Shown: piece by piece, positions 1-6,630 of the stretch
Layout: every line of letters begins with the position of its first letter
How positions within the stretch are numbered: the stretch's first letter is position 1
Origin: a bacterium
GTDB taxonomy: Bacteria; Planctomycetota; J058; JAJDCP01
Assembly: GCA_030428695.1 (NCBI GenBank)
Contig: JAUIEM010000266.1
Location: 1-13,979, forward strand
Length of the DNA: 13,979 nucleotides
Direction of reading: 5' to 3'
Program-made: the position numbers and the translations under genes
The notes under the pieces: model-generated
What the model was told of the DNA's origin: nothing
Databases searched by the model: none
Seen by the model: the letters and a program-made list of their open reading frames with translations, nothing else

Positions 1-1237
1 TCGCGCGCCACGGGTCGACCCGGGGGAACAGCCCCGCCAGGCCGCTTGGCCTCGCGCCGCGCGCCGCCGCGAGCAGACGCGTGGACTCCCGCTCCAGCCA
101 GTCCCAACCCGCACGCTGCGACTCCTCGCGCAACGCCTCGATCTGTTGCTGGTCTCCGGCATCCCAGAGGTCCTTCCAGTAGCTGACGACGGACGCGAAG
201 AGCTTGCCGCACGAGTGCACGGGCTGATCTGCGTGGCCCTGGGAGATCATCGATGCAAGCTGCTCACCGACCTCGCACCAGGGCCAGCGGCCCTTCTTGC
301 TCAGCCGTCGGACCGCCGTCGCAGCTCTCTTCAACGCTTTGCCGTCACCGCTCTTGAGCAGACAGAGAATGTGAGCGACCGCTTCGATGCCCTCCAGATG
401 GGCGGAGCGGCCTTCCTGTTTGCGCAGCAGCTTGAGCGCCTTGTCGAGGACCGGCAGCACCGCCGCACAATCCGCCTCTCCCGCGAGCAGCTCGCAGCCG
501 GCGCGGAGGCCCGCTCCGGGGAAGATGTCGACGGGCAGGAGCTCGCGCACGCGGCCGAGATCACCTGCCAGGAACCACGCCTGCGCGAGCACGCCCCGCG
601 CTTCGGGCAAGCCTCTATCCAGCGGGGGATACCGACGGAAGAGCGCATCGCCGTAGGGCAGGATGTCCTGGAGACCGACCGCCGGGCCGTGGACGATGTC
701 CGCGATCTCGACGAAGGCCAGCATGCCGAGAGAGGGATGGAGCCTCTGCATGAAGTCCTGGCGGAAGGGCAGACAGGTCGTCAGGAAGGGCCAGGACGCG
801 CGGCAGGCGTTCCAGGCGGCGAGGCACGCTTCGGCGTCAAAGCGGTAGAGCGCGTCGCGGAAATCGCCCAACCTGGGCTTGTCGCTGAAGCGCGCCGCCA
901 CGACGCGAAGCTGTGCGTAGTACCGCTTGGCGACAGCTTCCCGGAAGATGGCGTCCCCGTGGGCGGAGGTCGGAAGCCCGTAGCGCGTCCGAGCAGGTTG
1001 GACCACGAGGCCCCGCGCCACGAGGGCGGGCAGAGGGGGAATGTGGTCCAACCTGCTGAGCGGCAGCTCGCCGCGCCTCACGTGCATGTCGAGGGCGCTG
1101 AAGGCATGGCTCTCGACGGCCCCACCCACCAGGGCAAGGAACTCGAGGATCATCTGCTCCCCGGCGTCGAGGGTTCGGTAGTCCGCGACGAAGTCGTCGA
1201 GCTGTTCGATCGTGGGGAGCGTGAGAAGACGGGGCAT
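1..1237 (-). CDS. Helical protein of unknown function, N-terminal 412 residues (runs off left edge)
   Basis: The minus strand stays open for 412 codons from the ATG at 1237 to the left edge, so the C-terminus is missing. The translation starts MPRLLTLPTIEQLDDFVADY and is Leu/Ala-rich and amphipathic, as in helical-repeat proteins. It has no signal peptide or membrane segment. Around residues 255-345 it has a TPR-like look (LPVLDKALKLLRKQEGRS, then HILCLLKSGDGKALKRAATA), followed by WPWCEVGEQLASMIS. This faintly recalls the long helical region in front of the helicase core in some bacterial SNF2-type ATPases, but no helicase motif is present in the visible part, so no function is assigned. No Shine-Dalgarno is evident. 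ATG 1237 was chosen because it follows a possible -10 box (1270-1275) by a short leader. The frame stays open further upstream, and a GTG at 1420 would add an N-terminal (Glu-Ser)7 tract. The overlapping plus-strand frame looks like a shadow. Confidence 0.82.
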   Translation of the reverse strand, partial: MPRLLTLPTIEQLDDFVADYRTLDAGEQMILEFLALVGGAVESHAFSALDMHVRRGELPLSRLDHIPPLPALVARGLVVQPARTRYGLPTSAHGDAIFREAVAKRYYAQLRVVAARFSDKPRLGDFRDALYRFDAEACLAAWNACRASWPFLTTCLPFRQDFMQRLHPSLGMLAFVEIADIVHGPAVGLQDILPYGDALFRRYPPLDRGLPEARGVLAQAWFLAGDLGRVRELLPVDIFPGAGLRAGCELLAGEADCAAVLPVLDKALKLLRKQEGRSAHLEGIEAVAHILCLLKSGDGKALKRAATAVRRLSKKGRWPWCEVGEQLASMISQGHADQPVHSCGKLFASVVSYWKDLWDAGDQQQIEALREESQRAGWDWLERESTRLLAAARGARPSGLAGLFPRVDPWRA

Positions 1238-1269
1238 CGAGCTTCGCCATGGAAGGGGGGTGGAGGAAG

Positions 1270-1275
1270 AGTGTA
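1270..1275 (-). promoter_or_regulatory. Possible -10 box for the gene at 1-1237
   Basis: On the minus strand this reads TACACT, the same hexamer as the better supported promoter of the gene at 5951. It would start transcription near 1263, giving a leader of about 26 bases. No convincing -35 element lies 16-18 bases upstream, so this is a weak call. Confidence 0.35.
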
Positions 1276-1340
1276 CCGCAACGGTGCGACATCTTCCGTC
1301 GTGTCTCGGGCCGTCGATGGGAAGAGGCGCCGCCGGCGGG

Positions 1341-1353
1341 GGGGAGACTCCCC
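1341..1353. repeat. Small inverted repeat (stem 5, loop 3)
   Basis: GGGGA-GAC-TCCCC is a perfect short palindrome between the end of the five-gene operon and the next minus-strand gene. It has no T-tract on either side, so it is not a convincing intrinsic terminator. Confidence 0.4.
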
Positions 1354-1360
1354 AGCCGTC

Positions 1361-1402
1361 CGATTCCGATTCCGATTCCGATTCCGATTCCGATTCCGAT
1401 TC
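1361..1402. repeat. Perfect hexanucleotide tandem repeat, (CGATTC)7
   Basis: Seven uninterrupted copies of CGATTC (GAATCG on the minus strand) lie in the 215-base gap between the nucleotidyltransferase gene (ends 1453) and the start at 1237. The AT content is clearly above the surroundings. On the minus strand the repeat is in frame with the gene at 1-1237 and would read (Glu-Ser)7 if that gene began at GTG 1420. Because the unit is six bases, copy-number changes would keep that frame. It is more likely non-coding spacer, 85 bases upstream of the possible -10 box. Confidence 0.95.
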
Positions 1403-1425
1403 GAGTCCGCAGAGATCCACCGAGG

Positions 1426-1441
1426 CCGCGGAGGAGCGCGG
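1426..1441. repeat. Small inverted repeat just after the nucleotidyltransferase gene
   Basis: CCGCG-GAGGAG-CGCGG forms a five-base-pair GC stem 12 bases past the stop codon at 1453. It could fold at the 3' end of the operon transcript. No U-tract follows on the minus strand, so termination here, if any, would not be classical. Confidence 0.3.
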
Positions 1442-1452
1442 CCCTACGCGGG

Positions 1453-2490
1453 TCAACCTGGCCGGAGCAGAGGCCGCGCCCGCGCGAGCACGCGCCAGAC
1501 CCGCAGCGCAGGGAGCGGCCAGCGGCGGGTGGGGAACAGCCGCCGCACGTAGTCCCCCGAGGGCCACAGCGCCCAACGCAGGAGCGGCCTCCAGAGCGGG
1601 CCCGGGGGGAAGTGCAACGGCCGACCCGACCAGGCCGCGTGGCTGAGCAGCTCCGTGGCGGCGCGGTCGAGCGTGGAGTCGGGCAGCGCGCGCAGGCCGA
1701 GGGCGACCAGTGGCGTCAGGGCGAGCCGAACCGGCGCGCGCAGCTCCGGCGGCAGCGCCTCCAGCAGGGCGGGGTCGGGCGCGAGCAGGCGCGCGGCGTC
1801 GCACAGCCAGGAGAGGCGGTGCAGGCCCGGGCTGCACAGCCCGCGCAGGGCGATGCGGGCGAGCAGATCGGCGGGCGCCAGGCGGCGGATGCCCCGGTCG
1901 GGCCAGCCCGGAGCGCGGCGGAAGAGCTCCGCGAAGGGGGGCGCCGGCAGAGGGGCGGGATGCAGCCGGCTGTGCAGGCACAGGGGCAGGCCGCTCCGGT
2001 GCACGAGGCGCCCGGCACCCGTCCGACGCCAGCCGTGCCGGGCGCACAGGGCGAGAGCCGCGGGCAGATCCTCCGGCGCGAGCAGCAGGTCGAGGTCGTG
2101 GACGTGGCGCGCCCGCGGGCGGTAGAGCGTGCCGACCAGGCCGAGGCCGTTGCTGACCAGCGCGGGCAGGCCGGCCTCGTCGAAGGCCGCGTGCAGCGCG
2201 TCGGCGACCGCCTGCACGCGCGCGGCGCGCAGCTCCTCCTTGAGGGCGGCGGCGCTGAGCAGGGGCCGCAGGACCCCGGCCTCGGCCGGCGGGATGCGGG
2301 TGGCGAGCAGGGGAAGCAGCCGCCGCAGCGCGCCGCCGGCCGCCTCCAGCCGGGCCTCCGGCGGGCCCCCGGCCAGCCACCGCGCCAGCGCTCGCCGGGC
2401 GGCCTCCGGCGGGGCGAGGCAGGCGCGCAGGAGGTCGCCCTCGTCGGGGGAGGGAAAGCGCTCGGCGAACAGCTCCAGCCAGGGGCTCAC
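1453..2490 (-). CDS. NTP_transf_5-type nucleotidyltransferase family protein
   Basis: This 345-residue protein starts at GTG 2490. That GTG overlaps the TGA of the kinase gene as GTGA and has a purine-rich GGAGGGGG stretch just upstream. Residues 111-137 carry the family hallmark: a substrate-loop-like SNGLGLVGTLYRP, then HVHDLDLLL with the metal-binding pair D132 and D134. LCLHSRLHP (about 171-178) fits the later conserved histidine segment. The canonical Lys-Gly of the loop is Asn-Gly here. The rest is Leu/Ala/Pro/Arg-rich and probably helical, with no signal peptide. In phosphorylated lasso-peptide clusters a member of this family sits beside an HprK-like kinase, and the same pairing is seen here. 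It is the last gene of a five-gene operon. The substrate is unknown: transfer of a nucleotide or phosphate to a peptide or sugar is an inference. Confidence 0.85.
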   Translation of the reverse strand: MSPWLELFAERFPSPDEGDLLRACLAPPEAARRALARWLAGGPPEARLEAAGGALRRLLPLLATRIPPAEAGVLRPLLSAAALKEELRAARVQAVADALHAAFDEAGLPALVSNGLGLVGTLYRPRARHVHDLDLLLAPEDLPAALALCARHGWRRTGAGRLVHRSGLPLCLHSRLHPAPLPAPPFAELFRRAPGWPDRGIRRLAPADLLARIALRGLCSPGLHRLSWLCDAARLLAPDPALLEALPPELRAPVRLALTPLVALGLRALPDSTLDRAATELLSHAAWSGRPLHFPPGPLWRPLLRWALWPSGDYVRRLFPTRRWPLPALRVWRVLARARPLLRPG

Positions 2491-3518
2491 CGGCCCGCCC
2501 CCTCCCGCAGGAGCGCGACCAGCTGCGCCGGGTCCTCCCCGAGCCGGAGCGTGAAGGCCGGCAGCCGCGCCGCGAGCTCGAAGCAGGCGGCGGCCGCGGC
2601 CTTCCGGGGAAAGGGCAGCTGGAACAGGCTGCTCGGCGCGAGGGCCCGGAAGGCCTCCGCCCGGCTCGCGGGCAGGAGCGCGCTCGGACCGTCGCCGATC
2701 CGCGCCAGCAGCAGCCGCCGCAGGGGGCGCTCGGCGGCGATCGGGAAGCGGTCGGGCGGAAACACGAAGGCGGTCTTCGGCACCCGGTCCGCGCCGCCGT
2801 CGACCTCCCGGCCCTCCCACACCTCGGCGCCCTGCTCCTTCAGCCGGGCGCCCAGCGCGGCGCTGCGCGCGCCGTGGCGCAGCTTCCCCGAGGCGTACAG
2901 GCAGGAGACCGTGCGCCGCGCGGGGTCGACGAGCACGTAGTCGTCGCCGAGGTAGGTCAGCCCGGCGGCGAGCGCGGTCAGGGCCGTCGTCGACTTGCCG
3001 GCGCCGCCCGGCCCGACCAGCAGGTCGACGGCCTCCCCGCCGACCGCCGCGCCGTGCATGAAGACCAGGCCGCGGGCGCACAGCCACGGGGCGAGCAGCT
3101 CCTTGCAGGGGCTGGCGATGTCCCGGGGCTCGATGAAGGCGGGGTCGAGGATCCACCAGTAGCCGGTCGCGGTCTCCTGGTCGAGCGCGCAGAGCAGGTA
3201 GCGGCTGCTGTCGAAGAAGACCTGCACCGCCGCGCTGCCCATGCCCTTGACGTCCCCGCGGGAGATCAACGAGCGGGTCATCGTCTCGACGTCGACAGCG
3301 TCCGGCCCGCGTCCCGCGCCGCACGAGAGGTGCACCCGCAGCTCCGGCTCCCCGGCGCTGGCCCGATGGGCGAGGGCGGGAAACAGCGAGGCGGCGAGGA
3401 GCGGCGGCGCGGAGAGCCGGAAACGCCGTCCGGCGACCGCGCAGTCGAGGCTCCGCGCTCCCTCGCGCAGCTGCCCGCGCGCGAGGTTCGCGAACAGCCG
3501 ACGCGCCTCCGGCGTCAT
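2487..3518 (-). CDS. HprK-like (HPr kinase-related) serine kinase
   Basis: This 343-residue protein starts at ATG 3518, whose ATGA overlaps the stop of the upstream GT4 gene. A longer open frame continues upstream, but that stretch lies entirely inside the GT4 coding sequence and is a shadow. An N-terminal domain (about 1-145) precedes a P-loop domain. The Walker A motif is GPGGAGKST at 169-177, with FMHGAAV at 153-159 before it and LGDDYVLVD at 190-198 after it. That order is typical of HPr kinase-related proteins found outside the sugar-PTS context, and the length fits them. No HPr or PTS gene is near. Family members next to PqqD-like proteins include lasso-peptide serine kinases (ThcoK/PadeK type), so a peptide or small-molecule phosphorylation role is plausible but inferred. 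It is probably cytosolic. Confidence 0.88.
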   Translation of the reverse strand: MTPEARRLFANLARGQLREGARSLDCAVAGRRFRLSAPPLLAASLFPALAHRASAGEPELRVHLSCGAGRGPDAVDVETMTRSLISRGDVKGMGSAAVQVFFDSSRYLLCALDQETATGYWWILDPAFIEPRDIASPCKELLAPWLCARGLVFMHGAAVGGEAVDLLVGPGGAGKSTTALTALAAGLTYLGDDYVLVDPARRTVSCLYASGKLRHGARSAALGARLKEQGAEVWEGREVDGGADRVPKTAFVFPPDRFPIAAERPLRRLLLARIGDGPSALLPASRAEAFRALAPSSLFQLPFPRKAAAAACFELAARLPAFTLRLGEDPAQLVALLREGAGR

Positions 3519-4705
3519 GCCTCCGCGCCCGGCAGGCAGGCCGGCAGCCGCGCGCCGAGCGCCGCGACGCTGTAGCGCGCCTCGACCAGGGCCCGCCCCC
3601 TGGCCGCCAGCGCGGCCTGCCGGGCGGGGTCGCGGGCGAGGGTGAGGACGGCGGCGGCCAGGGCCGGCGCGTCGTCGGCCTGGAGGAAGTCGACGCCCGG
3701 CGTCGCCTCGATGCCCTCGATGCCCTTGGCCGTGCTGAGCACCGGACAGCGGGCGGCGAAGGCCTCGAGGATCTTCAGCCGCGTGCCGCCTCCGTGGCGC
3801 AGGGGGACGATCAGCAGCGTCGCGGCGCGGAACAGCGGACGCAGATCCTCCCGCGCGCCGGTCACCTCGACGGAGGGATCTTCCGCCGCCCGCTCGCGCA
3901 TCCACGGCGTCGGGCCGGACCCCGCCAGGCACAGCCGCAGGCCGGGCGCCTCCGCCCGCACCGCCGGCCAGATCTCCTCGAGCAGCCAGCGGGCCGAGAC
4001 CTGGTTGGGGGGATAGCTCCAGCTCGCCGGGCACAGCACCAGGTCGGCGGCGCGCTCCTCGCTTCCCTCATAGTCGGCGGGAGCGACGACGTTCGGCACG
4101 ACGTCGACCGGCGTGCCGTCGTAGACCTGGGATCGGAAGAGCGCGGCGTCCCGCGCGCTGCACACCCAGACCCGCTCGACCCGCTCCGCCGCCCGGCGCT
4201 CGACCGCCGCGACCCGGGCGGGCAGGAGCTGGCGGAAGCGGCCGCGCACGTCCCCGGACTCGACCAGGGCCCGGGCGAGGTCGGTCTCGACGTTGTGGGC
4301 GTCGAGGATCACCGGCGTGCCGTCCAGGACAGCGAGATAGCGGTGCAGGAAGAGCCCCTCGACGACCACCTGCTCCGGCCGGTAGTCCGCGACCAGCGCC
4401 GCGAGCTCGGCCGCGATGGCGGGGGAGAAGTTGCGATCGCTCGGCAGCCCGTCCTCGCGCAGCAGCCAGCGTCGGCTCTCCCGCTTGTCCTCGGTCCAGC
4501 CGGGATCCGCGCGCTCGGCCGACACGCGCCAGAAGTCGAGACCCGCGACGCCGGGCGGAGGGTCGCTCGTCAGCGCGTGGCCGTGCACCGCGAACAGCCC
4601 GACCGAGCCGAGGCCACCGAGGGCGCGGAGGGTCGCCCAGGTGCGCAGGTCCCCGCCGCCGAAGGGCGGGAAGGGCAGCCTCTCCGCCAGCACCAGGGTC
4701 CTCAC
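3515..4705 (-). CDS. GT4-type glycosyltransferase (GT-B fold)
   Basis: This 396-residue protein starts at GTG 4705, which overlaps the TGA of the GT2 gene as GTGA. The open frame continues upstream, but only as low-complexity Gly/Pro/Arg shadow of the GT2 gene. The N-terminal Rossmann half opens MRTLVLAERLPFPPFGGGD, whose Gly-rich loop is typical of GT4 acceptor domains, and DAHNVE at 135-140 is the usual conserved turn. The C-terminal half has LRLCLAGSGPTPW (256-268) and the donor-binding HGGGTRLKILEAFAARCPVL at 304-323, which includes the family Glu (E314). PNVV at 204-207 is the common interdomain motif. It likely transfers a sugar from a nucleotide donor in the cytosol. The acceptor is unknown, and the operon suggests a peptide-linked or glycan product. 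Confidence 0.92.
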   Translation of the reverse strand: MRTLVLAERLPFPPFGGGDLRTWATLRALGGLGSVGLFAVHGHALTSDPPPGVAGLDFWRVSAERADPGWTEDKRESRRWLLREDGLPSDRNFSPAIAAELAALVADYRPEQVVVEGLFLHRYLAVLDGTPVILDAHNVETDLARALVESGDVRGRFRQLLPARVAAVERRAAERVERVWVCSARDAALFRSQVYDGTPVDVVPNVVAPADYEGSEERAADLVLCPASWSYPPNQVSARWLLEEIWPAVRAEAPGLRLCLAGSGPTPWMRERAAEDPSVEVTGAREDLRPLFRAATLLIVPLRHGGGTRLKILEAFAARCPVLSTAKGIEGIEATPGVDFLQADDAPALAAAVLTLARDPARQAALAARGRALVEARYSVAALGARLPACLPGAEA

Positions 4706-5403
4706 GCGCCCGGTCCCGCCGCGCGCTTGCGGCGCAGGGCCTCGGCGACCAGGTCGAGGACCCCGCTCCGGCATGCGCGGGTGTGGGTGCGGGTCAGGTT
4801 CGCCGCGTGCATGCGCCGCTCGACCAGCACCGCGTCGAGCAGGGAGCCCTCCAGGCCCGCCTCCTCTGCCGCCCGGATCCACTTCGGGATGTCGAGGGTG
4901 AAGGACCCCTCGTCGAACATGCCGAAGCGCGCGCCGACCTCGCGCCGCACCATCAACGTCGACGCGACGTAGCCGGCGACCTCCCCGGCGCGCCGCTGAC
5001 CGCGCAGGCGCGCTTCCTCTTCGGCGAGCTCGGGCATCCAGAAGGTGCGCAGGCGGGTGACCGACCAGGCGAGCCCGGGCCGCGCCTCGAGCTCCGCGAC
5101 CTGGCGGCGCAGCTTGCCCGGCAGCCAGCGGTCGTCGGCGTCGAGGAACGCGACGTAGGCGCCCCGCGCGGCGCGCCAGCCGCGGTTGCGCACGACCGGC
5201 GGACCGGCGTTGGGAGCGCTGGAGAAGGTCGCCGCGAGCGGGTGGGCGGCGACGATGGCGGCGGTCTCATCGGTCGAGCCGTCGTCGCACACCAGCACTT
5301 CCAGGCGCGGATGTTCCTGGGCGGCGACGCTCGTCAGGGCCTCGGCGACGAAACGCGCGCTGTTGTAGGTCGTCAGCACGCAGCTGACCAACGGCGCCGC
5401 CAT
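4702..5403 (-). CDS. GT2 family glycosyltransferase
   Basis: This 233-residue GT-A fold enzyme opens with PLVSCVLTTYNSARFV, the standard GT2 start. CDDGSTDET lies at 39-47 (nucleotide-binding aspartates), PNAGPPVVRNRGWRAARGAY at 64-83, and the metal-binding DADD at 88-91. RRMHAANLTR near 195-205 is the usual C-terminal substrate segment of short soluble GT2 enzymes. There is no transmembrane helix, so it acts in the cytosol. The start ATG 5403 is one base after the stop of the PqqD-like gene, with GGGAG six bases upstream. It lies second in the operon. Retention of the key aspartates argues for an active enzyme. Donor and acceptor cannot be read from the sequence. Confidence 0.93.
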   Translation of the reverse strand: MAAPLVSCVLTTYNSARFVAEALTSVAAQEHPRLEVLVCDDGSTDETAAIVAAHPLAATFSSAPNAGPPVVRNRGWRAARGAYVAFLDADDRWLPGKLRRQVAELEARPGLAWSVTRLRTFWMPELAEEEARLRGQRRAGEVAGYVASTLMVRREVGARFGMFDEGSFTLDIPKWIRAAEEAGLEGSLLDAVLVERRMHAANLTRTHTRACRSGVLDLVAEALRRKRAAGPGA

Positions 5404-5404
5404 C

Positions 5405-5821
5405 TCAGGCTCCCGTCAGCTCGTCGGCGATCACCCCCGGCATCGGCGGATCGGCGGCGAGCAGCTCCTCCATGTCGGTGAAGGCGTGCAGCACCGGCGG
5501 CCCGTACGCGGACGCCGCCAGCTCCGGAGCTTCCTCCGCCTCCCGCTCGGCCTCGAGCAACAACCCCCGCTCGAGCAGCGCGGCGACGAAGGGCGCGAGC
5601 TCGGCCAGGGCGCGCTCGCGCGCGACCCCCCAGCGGTCGGCGAAGCCCGCGGCGATGTCCGCGGGCCGGTGGCCGGCGACCAGCCGCTGCCAGGCCGCGG
5701 CGCCGACGCCGTCGACGGAGAAGTAGACGCCCGTCGCGAGGTTGACCATCATCAGCTCGCCGTCGAGCATGCGTGCCTCGACATCCGCGTCGTTGCACCG
5801 GAAGCGGCGTTCAGCATCCAT
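5405..5821 (-). CDS. PqqD-like peptide-recognition protein with C-terminal tail
   Basis: This 138-residue protein is the first gene of the operon. Residues about 12-92 match the PqqD winged-helix (RRE) pattern: MMVNLATGVYFSVDGVGAAA (24-43), then a helix pair with the ADIAAGFADRWGV-type segment and ALLERGLLLE (81-90). PqqD domains bind the leader peptide of RiPP precursors and pass it to a modifying enzyme. After an acidic linker (91-104) comes a tail, PPVLHAFTDMEELLAADPPM (108-127). It resembles the DM-x-x-LL-x-x-DP tails that I recall on PqqD-like proteins in HprK-type clusters. ATG 5821 was chosen among three nearby ATGs because the other two are out of frame. AGGGGG lies seven bases upstream. 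Its partner is probably encoded in the same operon or elsewhere, since no precursor peptide is visible here. Confidence 0.88.
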   Translation of the reverse strand: MDAERRFRCNDADVEARMLDGELMMVNLATGVYFSVDGVGAAAWQRLVAGHRPADIAAGFADRWGVARERALAELAPFVAALLERGLLLEAEREAEEAPELAASAYGPPVLHAFTDMEELLAADPPMPGVIADELTGA

Positions 5822-5845
5822 CCATCTGCCCCCTGCTGCGCCCCC

Positions 5846-5854
5846 AGTCTACCA
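5846..5854 (-). promoter_or_regulatory. Extended -10 promoter of the PqqD-GT-HprK operon
   Basis: On the minus strand this reads TGG-TAGACT, an extended -10 element (TGn before a TATAAT-like hexamer). Transcription would begin near 5839, about 18 bases before ATG 5821. There is no recognisable -35 hexamer, as is common with extended -10 promoters. It lies within 75 bases of the oppositely directed promoter for the gene at 5951, so the two could influence each other. Confidence 0.5.
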
Positions 5855-5896
5855 GACGAGGGCTCGCGATCGGCCGCCCGTGCCGCGGAATCCGGT

Positions 5897-5926
5897 TTGC
5901 TTCCGCCGCCCGTGTGACCGTACACT
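5897..5926 (+). promoter_or_regulatory. Sigma-70-type promoter of the DUF4139 pair
   Basis: TTGCTT (5897-5902) and TACACT (5921-5926) are separated by 18 bases. The start point would be near 5933, giving a leader of about 18 bases. GGGAG (5940-5944) lies six bases before ATG 5951. Confidence 0.6.
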
Positions 5927-5950
5927 CTGGCTTCCCCAAGGGAGAACAGC

Positions 5951-6619
5951 ATGGACACCGAACGCTTTGATCCCCCGATCACCCATTTTGTCGTCTTCAG
6001 TGGCGGCGGCGGCCTGGTCGAACGCCGCGGCAGCGTCGCGCTGGCAGCCGGCGAGAGCATCCTGGCGGTCGCCGGTGTGCCCGCGAGCTTCGACCCCGAC
6101 TCCTTCCTGGCCGACGTGACCGACGGCGTCGCGCTGCGCGAGATCGTCGTCAAGAAGCCGAACCGCAAGTACGTCGAGGACATCCTCGAGCGCGAGGGCA
6201 CCGCCGCGCGCAAGCTGATCGACGGCTCCTCCGAGGTCGGCGGCCAGCGCTCGCAGATCATCGAGATCTGCGAGGGCATCGCCCAGCGCACCTACCTCGA
6301 CGAGGAGGTCGAGCTGTCGTTGTGGCTCGAGACCGACGCCGCCCGCGAGGTGGAGATCAAGCTCTCCTACTTCATCGACGATGCCCGCTTCAGCTGGAAG
6401 CCGACGCTGACCGCCGAGCTCGGCCCCGACGACACCGTCCGGGTACGCGGCCACATCGCGATCAGCAACCAGAGCGCGCACCGCCTGCGCGACGTCGAGG
6501 TGTCGTTCGCCGACTTCGCCCGCGAGCTCGGCGACGACGCCCAGAACTTCCGGGCGCCGCCGAAGGCGCGCAAGAAGCACATGAAGAACCGCATGCTGAA
6601 GAAGATGCTCTACAAGTAG
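5951..6619 (+). CDS. N-terminal half of a split MuiA/DUF4139-family protein
   Basis: This 222-residue protein corresponds to the front of MuiA-type (DUF4140-DUF4139) proteins. Residues 11-70 match the DUF4140 start: GLVERRGSVALAAGESILAV then AGVPASFDPDSF, the usual Gly-Leu/Val-Pro-x-x-Asp-x-x-Ser turn. Residues 118-187 match the beginning of DUF4139: EIKLSYFIDDARFSWKPTLT, then HIAISNQSAHRLRDVEVSF. The coiled-coil insert normally between these parts is reduced to about 45 residues. The protein ends in a very basic tail (KARKKHMKNRMLKKMLYK). No signal peptide is visible. The rest of DUF4139 is supplied by the next gene, whose Shine-Dalgarno overlaps this stop codon, so the two are very likely co-translated. 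The biochemical role of the family is poorly known. Assignment is by eye. Confidence 0.8.
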   Translation: MDTERFDPPITHFVVFSGGGGLVERRGSVALAAGESILAVAGVPASFDPDSFLADVTDGVALREIVVKKPNRKYVEDILEREGTAARKLIDGSSEVGGQRSQIIEICEGIAQRTYLDEEVELSLWLETDAAREVEIKLSYFIDDARFSWKPTLTAELGPDDTVRVRGHIAISNQSAHRLRDVEVSFADFARELGDDAQNFRAPPKARKKHMKNRMLKKMLYK

Positions 6620-6623
6620 GAGG
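6618..6623 (+). promoter_or_regulatory. Shine-Dalgarno overlapping the upstream stop codon
   Basis: AGGAGG shares bases with the TAG stop (6617-6619) of the first DUF4139 gene and stands seven bases before GTG 6631. It fixes that start and argues against a simple frameshift in one long gene. Confidence 0.8.
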
Positions 6624-6630
6624 CCCGCCC

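Noticed and set aside
1361..1402. The hexanucleotide array as CRISPR or origin iterons
   Set aside because: The units are contiguous with no spacers, and six bases is too short for iterons. No cas or replication gene is nearby.
1385..1412. tRNA-like T-arm (CGAATC-type sequence beside the hexanucleotide repeat)
   Set aside because: The similarity comes from the repeat unit. No acceptor stem, anticodon arm or CCA end can be folded around it.
146..1552. Plus-strand open frame of 468 codons across the left-edge gene and the hexanucleotide repeat
   Set aside because: The opposite frame is open for 412 codons with a balanced composition and a plausible promoter. This one reads through the repeat as Arg-Phe and on into another gene's end.
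1249..2940. Plus-strand open frame of 563 codons
   Set aside because: It is antisense to the nucleotidyltransferase and kinase genes, rich in Gly/Arg/Gln/Ala, and translates the repeat as Ile-Pro. There is no domain.
3519..4034. Longer start for the HprK-like kinase
   Set aside because: The extra 172 residues lie inside the GT4 gene and are low-complexity shadow. The ATGA overlap at 3518 fits the pattern of the operon.
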